Shown here piece by piece: positions 16,314 through 23,072 of a stretch of 33,140 nt of DNA. Below the pieces are notes generated by a model. The model searched no databases, had not been told where the DNA came from, and saw only the letters and a program-made list of their open reading frames with translations. The translations under genes and the position numbers were made by a program. Numbering within the stretch: the first letter of the stretch is position 1; each line of letters starts with the position of its first letter. The DNA is from an uncultured Lachnospiraceae bacterium (GTDB lineage Bacteria; Bacillota; Clostridia; Lachnospirales; Lachnospiraceae): positions 1 through 33,140 of the forward strand of contig CAOKWI010000050.1 of the NCBI GenBank assembly GCA_948473115.1, written 5' to 3'.

Positions 16314-18734
16314 ATGACAGATCTATATTTTGATAAGCTTTACCGGTATGACAGAATATCGGAACCCTGCTGCATCGGCATCCCGGTGCGGGAGGGGGAA
16401 CTGCGGGACACGGACGGGGTATGTGTGTACCAGGAGGGAAAGTGTGTGCCCCTCCAGGCGAAGGTGACATCCCGGCACAGGGACGGTTCGGTGCGCTTTC
16501 TGTTCCTGCGTTTCCTGGCGGACCTGCCGGGCAATCGGGGAGCAGTGCTGCAATGCAGCCTGCAGGGGACAGAACAGGCAGGGCAGAATAAGGACGTGAT
16601 ATGGCCTGACGGCATCGCGCCTGTGAAAGTCGCGGAAGACGGGACAGGGATCACGGTGACCACGGCCTGCGGCGGGTCAGACCGGGCGTTTTCCTTCCGG
16701 GCGGCACACAACAGCCAGAATATCTTCGAATGGCTGGACGCGGCAGGGCGTGTCTATGACAGGAACCAGTTCGTGGGTCCTCTCCTGAAGGACGGGGAGG
16801 GGAGAAATTACCGGATGCGGACCGGCAGGTGGCAGGTGGTGGAACAGGGCCCCGTCTGTGCCGTCCTGAAGGCGGCGGGCAGCAATGTGCCCGGGGAGGA
16901 TGGGAGCAGTCCCGGGATCGACTTTGAACTGAAGCTGACCGTATGGGCGGGCAAGCCCTGGGTGGAGGTCTCCTACCGGATCATTAACACCTCGGATCAC
17001 CCGCTGCACGTGGCATCGCTGGTATTTCATCTGCTGCGGGAGGCAGGCGCTGTCCCGTCAGGGGGACTTGCATCCATGGCAGGTGAAGCCCCGGCTGAAG
17101 GACTTGCGTCCATGGCGGCAGGGGGGAGACCGGATCCTGTCGGGAACTCCGTATTTCATGTGAAAGGGACAGGGGAACTGGAGCAGGTCACGGGACATGT
17201 GCCTGTGGAAAATGTCCGCACCTGTGCAGGAAACTCTAATTATAAGACGGACTTTTACCTGGGGCGGGACGGAGCGGCTGTGAACCGGGTGGTAGATGCC
17301 GAATGGCTGCTGCGCGAGGCCAACGAGCATACCCCGGAGGTCTTCCATGGCACCCTTTTTGCAGACTGTACGGATGCCGGGGGCGGTGTGTGCGCTACCG
17401 TTTTCCAGGCACACCAGAATTATCCGAAGGCAGTGCAGGCGGACCGGAACGGCCTGTCCGTGATGCTGGTTCCGGAGAATGTGGAAAGGGTGGTCATGCA
17501 GACGGGTATGTCCAGGGAACAGAAATTCCTGCTGCATTTCCATGACGCAGGGGAGAGCCTTGCGGAGATCGACAACCGCAGCCTGATCTACCAGATGCCG
17601 GACAGACCTTATCTGTCGCCGGAGACCCACAGGGATTCCGGCGTCTGGCAGGATGTCTTCGTGGAGAAATGGGATGCGGATGTGGAGAGATGCCTGGCAG
17701 CAAGGGCGGATGGCCACTGCCGCGCCTATGGCATGCTGAATTTCGGCGACTCCTACGATGCGGGGTACACGAATCAGGGGCGGGGAGGCGGCAACCTGGT
17801 CTGGTGCAACAATGAATATGACTTTCCCCATGCCTGCGCCCTCCAGTATGTCCGCACAGGTATCCGCAGGTTCCTGGACTATAATATTGCATCCTGCAGC
17901 CACTGGATGGATGTGGACGTATGTCACTACCACCCGGAGGCGCACTATATCGGAGGGCAGTGGGAGCACACGGGCGGCCACTGCATAGACGGCGTCATGG
18001 CCTGCTCCCATGAATGGGTGGAAGGGCTGCTGGATTATTATCATTTCACCGGCGACGAGAGAGGTCTGGAGACTGCCCTGGGAATCGGCGGGAATGTGCT
18101 GTATCTCCTGGACACGCCCATGTTCGCCAGGGCAGGGGAGGCCAGCGCCCGGGAGACGGGCTGGGCGCTCCGCACGCTGACGGCGCTGTATGTGGAAACC
18201 AGGGATGAGAAATGGCTGGCCAAGTGTGAGCGTATCCTGCAGGACTTCAAAGTGTGGGAGGAGCAGTACGGCAGCTGGCTTGCGCCCTATACGGATAACA
18301 CGGTGATCCGGGTGGGCTTTATGATCTCTGTGGCCATCGGCAGCATCATGCGATACTACCGGGAATTTCCCGATCCCGGGTTAAAGGAGATGATGCTGAG
18401 GGCGGTGGATGACCTGATCGAGAACTGCTACATGGAGAAATGGGGAGTCTTCTATTACAAGGAGCTTCCCAGCCTGAACAGACCCGGTTACAATACCTTA
18501 TTGCTGGAGGCTCTGGCAATTGCCTATGAACTGTCTGGAAATGCGGATTACCTGAAATATGGTCTCACGACCTTCCAAAAGACAGTGGCGGAGCCTGTTT
18601 CGGGGGCCGGAGGGGCCAAGAAGCATGTGCAGGATGCGGTGATCGTGGGGAATGCCAGCAGCAAGGGCTTTGCCCAGAGCATGATCCCCCTGGGGTCCTA
18701 TTACCGCGCAGCATCGGAATGCGGGATTTTATAG
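16314..18734 (+). CDS. PcRGLX/YetA-like exo-rhamnogalacturonan lyase family protein
   Basis: This 806-residue protein resembles the PcRGLX/YetA family (PL26-type): an N-terminal beta domain (RDGSVRFLFLRFLADLPG), a central beta sandwich (WVEVSYRIINTSDHPLHV) and a C-terminal alpha/alpha barrel from about residue 440 (AHYIGGQWEHTGGHCIDG, DNTVIRVGFMISVAIGS). The fungal family member cleaves unsubstituted rhamnogalacturonan I from its end. There is no signal peptide, so it should act on imported oligosaccharides, yet no transporter lies next to it. The start at 16314 has GGGGAGG 8 bases upstream. A 36-bp near-duplication at 17064-17135 encodes two copies of GLASMA, probably a linker. Its stop overlaps the convergent PurA-like gene by 6 bases. 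Confidence 0.75.
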   Translation: MTDLYFDKLYRYDRISEPCCIGIPVREGELRDTDGVCVYQEGKCVPLQAKVTSRHRDGSVRFLFLRFLADLPGNRGAVLQCSLQGTEQAGQNKDVIWPDGIAPVKVAEDGTGITVTTACGGSDRAFSFRAAHNSQNIFEWLDAAGRVYDRNQFVGPLLKDGEGRNYRMRTGRWQVVEQGPVCAVLKAAGSNVPGEDGSSPGIDFELKLTVWAGKPWVEVSYRIINTSDHPLHVASLVFHLLREAGAVPSGGLASMAGEAPAEGLASMAAGGRPDPVGNSVFHVKGTGELEQVTGHVPVENVRTCAGNSNYKTDFYLGRDGAAVNRVVDAEWLLREANEHTPEVFHGTLFADCTDAGGGVCATVFQAHQNYPKAVQADRNGLSVMLVPENVERVVMQTGMSREQKFLLHFHDAGESLAEIDNRSLIYQMPDRPYLSPETHRDSGVWQDVFVEKWDADVERCLAARADGHCRAYGMLNFGDSYDAGYTNQGRGGGNLVWCNNEYDFPHACALQYVRTGIRRFLDYNIASCSHWMDVDVCHYHPEAHYIGGQWEHTGGHCIDGVMACSHEWVEGLLDYYHFTGDERGLETALGIGGNVLYLLDTPMFARAGEASARETGWALRTLTALYVETRDEKWLAKCERILQDFKVWEEQYGSWLAPYTDNTVIRVGFMISVAIGSIMRYYREFPDPGLKEMMLRAVDDLIENCYMEKWGVFYYKELPSLNRPGYNTLLLEALAIAYELSGNADYLKYGLTTFQKTVAEPVSGAGGAKKHVQDAVIVGNASSKGFAQSMIPLGSYYRAASECGIL

Positions 18735-19982
18735 ACCCCGCAGGAAGATCCCCTGAATGCATTTTGGCGCTTCATCCCTGCAATATCGGCAGAATTCCTC
18801 GAAATTTCTGTCCCTGTCAGAGAAGAGCACCTTTCCCTGTGTCTCATCAAGGTGTGTCAGGTACAGCGCCGCGGAGAGGGGCTGGTGGGGCAGTATTTGC
18901 CTGAACTGTTCCATGTCCTTCCGGATATACCGGAAGAATGCCTCTCCGGTGGGATGCTTTCCATAGCGCAAATGTTCCTGCCAGGGATTGAATGGATTGG
19001 TGCGGTCTGTCATGCCGGGACAGACCGCTTCTTTGGGACACTCGTGGTCCAGTCTGCCCGCACCATGCCTGGTGACATAGGTGCGGGTGACATAGACGAC
19101 TTCAAACGGGATGCCGGACTGCCTCAGGCTGCCAGAGCTTTCCAGTTCCGCCAGCAGTTCGGCCACATTTTTCAATCCTGTGTGGGATGCGGTCAGGTGG
19201 GGAGCGTATGCTTCGTTATCCCAGTCCAGCATCAGTCCCTGCCCGCCTTCAAATATCAGGGTGTCATATTGTCCTGCCATGTAAGGCCAGTCGGCCAGAG
19301 TCACATATTTCCCGTAATTTTCACACATGATGGCGGAAGCATTATACAGCACATTATCGTCAGTGATCAGATCTGCCCATCTGCGGATATCAGGATTTCG
19401 GAAAGGTTCCGGGAATTTATGCTCCAATTCCCTCAGACGGGGGATCGTGTAATGGTTTCGGATGTCAGAAAGCCTTTCTGCAATTCCGGCCGCAGCGGAC
19501 TTGCCCTTTGTATGCTCAAAATCGCGGAGATAAAGTGCGTAAGGCGTCTGCCCGGTGCGCAGCACTGTCTCAAAAATGCCCATGCCGCAGGAACCGTGCC
19601 TGTCCCTGCCACGAAGCTGTTCCGTCAGGCTGTTGAGGAGCACGTCGTAGACAGTGACGCAGGCACAGTTGGGGTGGGCGTATACAGTCCGGATGTTCAT
19701 TCCGGCATGTTTCATGCCGGACATTTCGTCGCCCAGTTTGAATAAATCCGGCAGGAAGGTTCGGCACCAATAGGTAGGGCAGCCCTGATGGCTGCCGCTG
19801 CCAAGCTGGTGGAAGACAAAGCGGAAAGCGCCGTCTTCCACGGTATGTCCTGCCTGTGCCCCGCCGTTGTGGCGCAGGACCAGCACATTCCTTTCCCGGC
19901 TTTCCCTACAGAGGAGGTCTACGGTCTGCCCCTTTCCTTCATCGCCGAAATTCTTGCCTATGACCGCTTTGACCGTCACCAT
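18729..19982 (-). CDS. Divergent adenylosuccinate synthetase homologue
   Basis: This 417-residue protein belongs to the PurA family, which joins a purine nucleotide and aspartate using GTP. It keeps GDEGKG with the catalytic Asp14, GGAQAGHT with the catalytic His46, HGSCGMGIFET in place of GTTGRGIGPAYEDK, FEGGQGLMLD and a terminal LTHLDE resembling KLDVLD. It lacks the TTGRRRRTGWLD block that binds aspartate and GTP in true PurA (MTDRTNPFNPWQEH is found instead). The substrate is therefore probably different. The ATG at 19982 overlaps the vWA stop (ATGGTGA), so it is the third gene of a coupled operon. It is unlikely to be the housekeeping purA. Phage PurZ is another divergent member, but there the catalytic Asp is replaced. 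Confidence 0.85.
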   Translation of the reverse strand: MVTVKAVIGKNFGDEGKGQTVDLLCRESRERNVLVLRHNGGAQAGHTVEDGAFRFVFHQLGSGSHQGCPTYWCRTFLPDLFKLGDEMSGMKHAGMNIRTVYAHPNCACVTVYDVLLNSLTEQLRGRDRHGSCGMGIFETVLRTGQTPYALYLRDFEHTKGKSAAAGIAERLSDIRNHYTIPRLRELEHKFPEPFRNPDIRRWADLITDDNVLYNASAIMCENYGKYVTLADWPYMAGQYDTLIFEGGQGLMLDWDNEAYAPHLTASHTGLKNVAELLAELESSGSLRQSGIPFEVVYVTRTYVTRHGAGRLDHECPKEAVCPGMTDRTNPFNPWQEHLRYGKHPTGEAFFRYIRKDMEQFRQILPHQPLSAALYLTHLDETQGKVLFSDRDRNFEEFCRYCRDEAPKCIQGIFLRGL

Positions 19983-20890
19983 ACCAGGAATGGGTCGGAA
20001 GGCGTTTCCAGGAGTCTGAGGATATTGCCTGCCACATTTACGGCTTTTCCGTTCCACTGCGCCAGTATCCTGTCACGGTCGGTTCCTTTGGTATACTGCA
20101 TGAGGCTTACGAGGATTTCCGGCAATACGTCCAGGTCTTCCGGATCCAGCTCGATGGATCTGTTGCCGATCAGGCTGCGCCAGTCCTCGCCGCTGTGCTG
20201 GTACTGATAGCCGCCTGCCTTCATGACAATATGAAAAATTTCATACTTTTCGGAAGCCTCGTCGAACAGCTCTTTCGCGCTGTATTGCTGGTTGGAGTCT
20301 GTGTCGCCGAATACACGCAGGATTTCCTTTTTTGTCAGGGTCTTATGGCAGCATTCGTCGCCGATGGTGAAGAGAAACCCCTTTTCATGGCGTTTCTCAT
20401 AACAGTCAATCTTTGTATGCCTTGCGGCAAAGTACCACGACAGAAGATAGGATTCCCCGCCGTTTCCGCCGCCCCTTCCCTCAAAATAGACGTCCAAAAG
20501 CTGCTCCGCAATGCGGATATCCGCCTCGAACTGTGTGGTCTGAAGGGGAGCCTCGTCACTTTTGGAATCACCGATGGCCTGAAACATGATGTGGGGATTT
20601 GTCACCGGATTTTTATCGTAAATCTCCAGCATGGTACGGTTCAGCGCGCCCCTGGCAATGTGCTCCGACAGATAGCCCATGGAGCCCGTCACGTCCAGTC
20701 CCACAATGATGGCAGTGGAAGCAGGATTATCCAGGGAATCGCAGGATTCCCTGTACTTCACGCCATAGGAATTTAAGTGTGGTTTCATGGATGTGGAACG
20801 GTACAGATCCTGTACCGTTGACTGATCATTGATATTGCGGGCAGACCTCAGCCTGTCCCAGTCCCTGCTTTGATAACTTCCGTGTCCCAT
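19976..20890 (-). CDS. vWA domain protein
   Basis: This 304-residue protein has a von Willebrand A domain starting at about residue 58 (STAIIVGLDVTGSM). Asp66, Thr68 and Ser70 form a metal-binding MIDAS motif in DxTxS form. GGGNGGESYLLSWYFAAR and FLFTIGDE follow in the middle. No signal peptide or membrane segment is present, so it is cytoplasmic. Such vWA proteins usually organise protein complexes in metal-dependent fashion. The start has a GGAGG site formed by the last codons of the upstream zinc-ribbon gene, 3 bases away, and the stop overlaps the PurA-like start. Confidence 0.9.
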   Translation of the reverse strand: MGHGSYQSRDWDRLRSARNINDQSTVQDLYRSTSMKPHLNSYGVKYRESCDSLDNPASTAIIVGLDVTGSMGYLSEHIARGALNRTMLEIYDKNPVTNPHIMFQAIGDSKSDEAPLQTTQFEADIRIAEQLLDVYFEGRGGGNGGESYLLSWYFAARHTKIDCYEKRHEKGFLFTIGDECCHKTLTKKEILRVFGDTDSNQQYSAKELFDEASEKYEIFHIVMKAGGYQYQHSGEDWRSLIGNRSIELDPEDLDVLPEILVSLMQYTKGTDRDRILAQWNGKAVNVAGNILRLLETPSDPFLVW

Positions 20891-20893
20891 ATG

Positions 20894-22093
20894 TTACCTC
20901 CGTTCTGTCTGCAAAAGGGTTTCCCCGCTTCTGCTGTATATCTCTTCTTCCGTCATGGACAGGGGGATGAACTTCCGTTCCCCATAGGATTCTGCCAATA
21001 CCCTGTCCCATTTGGCAAAGTCCGCCCTGGCATCCGGCTCCGGCGGCTGGAGCAGAAAGCGGCGGAAGGGTTCCGGCAGGGGCATGCCCTGGGGGGACGG
21101 CCTTGCATCGGGCTGTGCGTTTTCCTCTCTTGCATCGGGCTGTGCATTTTCTTCCCATGTACCAGGCTGTGCGTTTTCCTCCCTTGTACCAGGGTGTGCG
21201 TCTTCTCTCTTTGAATCGGGGTAAAGCCCTTCCTTTAATGCTTCCCTGTCAGGATACCCCAGAAGCCTGGCGGCAACCAGCCGGATGCTTTCCAGGTCTG
21301 TTGCGGCGGTACAGCGGCTTTTCTGGTTTGGCGAATGAAATCCCGGAAAATGCATGCCCTTTTTCAGGTAGGGGATGACGCTTTCCGATGCCCCCACGGT
21401 TTCTGAACCAATATACCCGGCGAACCACCAGCCGCCGTAAAGGTAAATCTGGTGATTTGCAGGATCCACAAAGAGATTTTCCGCCGTGAAGGCGTTCAGT
21501 GTCATTTGGTTATAGTCCAATAGGCAGCAGAGGTTTTCCAGTCTGCTGACGATCCATGCCACGTGCCGGTCCATCAGTGTGCCGAGCATTTGCAGGGGAT
21601 AGGCGCCCTCCTTCTTCTCGATGGCGAGGAAAATCCTGCCGTCCTCCAGCCGGCATTCCGTTACCACCCTGGGGACATAATTTGCCAGTTCCCTTTCCAT
21701 CTCCGGTGAAGGGTACGTAAGCTTTTCTGCCATTTCCCTGTAGCGAGCGGCATACCCGGCATGTTCCGGTTCAAATAGAAATAGGATATTGCACCTAGCC
21801 ACATACATGGTACACAGGTCTGTCCTGCGCTTTGTCAGGTATGTAATCTCCATGACCGCACCGTCCTCCCTGACAAGCTCCTCCCTGCTGGCATCCACCC
21901 AGAACCCCTCCTCAGGCGCCGCCTTGGGGCTTTGGTTCAGCAGCGCCGCAAACTGTTCCTGGAATTGCTCAAAGAGCTTCCTGTCATGGTCAAACACGGT
22001 TGATTTATTTCCGCAGTATGGGCAGACCGCGAGATTTTGCCGGGGGTCAAAGTCCAGGATCCCGTTGCACATTTTACATTTCAGAATTGCCAT
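20894..22093 (-). CDS. Zinc-ribbon protein with a degenerate kinase-like domain
   Basis: This 399-residue protein begins with a zinc ribbon (CKMCNG and CPYCGN, residues 6-28). The middle (about 75-290) has the outline of a protein kinase fold. LLDYNQMTLNAFTAENLFVD sits where kinases have HRDLKPEN, but the His, Arg and catalytic Asp are missing, and GGWWFAG stands near the DFG position. If the fold call is right, it is a pseudokinase. Residues about 295-330 are four 9-residue repeats (EENAQPDAR-like). No membrane segment is seen. It is the first gene of the operon with vWA and PurA-like genes. The kinase assignment is inference from weak pattern similarity. Confidence 0.75.
   Translation of the reverse strand: MAILKCKMCNGILDFDPRQNLAVCPYCGNKSTVFDHDRKLFEQFQEQFAALLNQSPKAAPEEGFWVDASREELVREDGAVMEITYLTKRRTDLCTMYVARCNILFLFEPEHAGYAARYREMAEKLTYPSPEMERELANYVPRVVTECRLEDGRIFLAIEKKEGAYPLQMLGTLMDRHVAWIVSRLENLCCLLDYNQMTLNAFTAENLFVDPANHQIYLYGGWWFAGYIGSETVGASESVIPYLKKGMHFPGFHSPNQKSRCTAATDLESIRLVAARLLGYPDREALKEGLYPDSKREDAHPGTREENAQPGTWEENAQPDAREENAQPDARPSPQGMPLPEPFRRFLLQPPEPDARADFAKWDRVLAESYGERKFIPLSMTEEEIYSRSGETLLQTERR
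21103..21210. repeat. 27-bp in-frame tandem repeat, four copies
   Basis: Four near-identical 27-bp units lie inside the zinc-ribbon gene and encode a 9-residue hydrophilic unit. A fifth partial unit begins at 21211. Confidence 0.88.
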
Positions 22094-22137
22094 GGCGCTG
22101 CAAATTCCTTTCCAGTATATTTGGATGTCACTTTCAT

Positions 22138-22173
22138 TGTAACAGTTCAGCCTTCGGACAAACGGTTACCTTT
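22138..22173 (-). promoter_or_regulatory. Inverted motif upstream of the zinc-ribbon operon
   Basis: GTAACAGTT and AACGGTTAC form an interrupted inverted repeat of 9 bp with one mismatch. The left half extends to GTAACAGTTCAGCC, identical to the start of repeat copy C. It lies about 45 bases before the operon's start codon. A TACAAT hexamer overlaps it on the minus strand. It could be an operator or a fragment of the dispersed repeat. Confidence 0.45.
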
Positions 22174-22190
22174 CATTTCTTTTGACTCGC

Positions 22191-22874
22191 TCACGTCAGG
22201 TCAAGTCCCTGTACCAGCATGTTGCAGCATATCCTGGCGATTTCCCGTGGCGGAAGCGGGGCGGGGTGATAAAGCCATGTCTCTATTACCCCTATGCACC
22301 CGGAGACGGCGAAAGCCTCCGCGTAGTCATATTCACAGCCGGTCTTTTTGTGGGCGAGAACCTGATAGATGCGCTCTTTCACCAGGTTTTTCAAACGATT
22401 GACAAAGGCAAGGTCCCCGTGAGGTCCTATCATTACCCTTGCCATATCCCGACGGCGGTCCAGAAGGGAGAAAATATCTGCCAGTATGGCTTCCGGTGTG
22501 GATTCCTCCTGTCCCAGGCCGGTGGAGCGGCTGAGGATCTCGTTAAATTCTACGAACATTTCATATTCCTTGCTTCTTAGAATATCATATATATCACAGT
22601 AATGCAGATAAAAAGTCCCTCTGGTGATATCGGCCAGATCAGTGAGCTCCTTGACGGTGATATCCCGGATCTCCTTTTCGGCCATCAGCTGGATCAGGCT
22701 CTGCTGCAGCAGTGTCCGCGTGCGGCGTACCCGCCGGTCCGTTCTTTTGCCCTGCATGGAGTTGCCCTGTATGAGGCTGTCTTGTATGGAATTGCCCTGT
22801 ACGGATTTGTCCTGTGTCGTACAGGAAGGAGCGGCTTCCGGGGGATTACTTTTTGCGGCGGTATTAGTTTTCAT
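22191..22874 (-). CDS. TetR family regulator with a repetitive N-terminal extension
   Basis: This 227-residue protein has a TetR helix-turn-helix at about residues 46-95 (RTRTLLQQSLIQLMAEKEI then DITVKELTDLADITRGTFYLHY) and an all-helical C-terminal ligand domain. The first 44 residues are an extension with five 5-residue units such as NSIQD, SLIQG and NSMQG, unusual for TetR and probably disordered. The gene is divergent from the RND transporter, sharing a region of about 200 bases. This is the usual arrangement for a repressor of an efflux gene. A later Met (40, in NSMQGK) could be the real start, since no good ribosome binding site precedes the first ATG. Confidence 0.9.
   Translation of the reverse strand: MKTNTAAKSNPPEAAPSCTTQDKSVQGNSIQDSLIQGNSMQGKRTDRRVRRTRTLLQQSLIQLMAEKEIRDITVKELTDLADITRGTFYLHYCDIYDILRSKEYEMFVEFNEILSRSTGLGQEESTPEAILADIFSLLDRRRDMARVMIGPHGDLAFVNRLKNLVKERIYQVLAHKKTGCEYDYAEAFAVSGCIGVIETWLYHPAPLPPREIARICCNMLVQGLDLT
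22749..22823. repeat. 15-bp in-frame tandem repeat, five degenerate copies
   Basis: Five units resembling GCCCTGTATGGAGTT lie in the N-terminal extension of the TetR gene. Each encodes five residues. Confidence 0.75.
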
Positions 22875-22950
22875 GGCGGCGTTGATTCCCTTTGATTCGA
22901 TATTTAAAGACTATTTTCTAAAAGTTTCATAAAAAATAGACATAATAAGG

Positions 22951-22979
22951 CAAAGTGTCTAAAAATGTACATTTGCCAA
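22951..22979. promoter_or_regulatory. Candidate TetR operator
   Basis: GGCAAA and TTTGCC flank a 17-base centre (extended match 8 of 10) in the divergent tetR/RND region. A second overlapping pair is TAGACA (22936-22941) with TGTCTA (22955-22960). The location suits a TetR operator controlling both genes, but the exact site is inference. Confidence 0.35.
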
Positions 22980-22990
22980 GAAAGTGTATA

Positions 22991-23018
22991 TTGTTTTTTT
23001 ATTGAGTTTCATTATAAT
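22991..23018 (+). promoter_or_regulatory. Promoter of the RND transporter
   Basis: TTGTTT (22991-22996) and TATAAT (23013-23018) are separated by 16 bases, 55 bases before the start codon. Confidence 0.6.
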
Positions 23019-23072
23019 AACTCTAGAAAAGAAAGTCAACAAAAGGGCTGTGATTCCCGGAAAGAGGAGACT

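Noticed and set aside
17058..18044. Minus-strand open frame opposite the lyase gene
   Set aside because: Antisense shadow in GC-rich DNA; no ribosome site and no recognisable domain.
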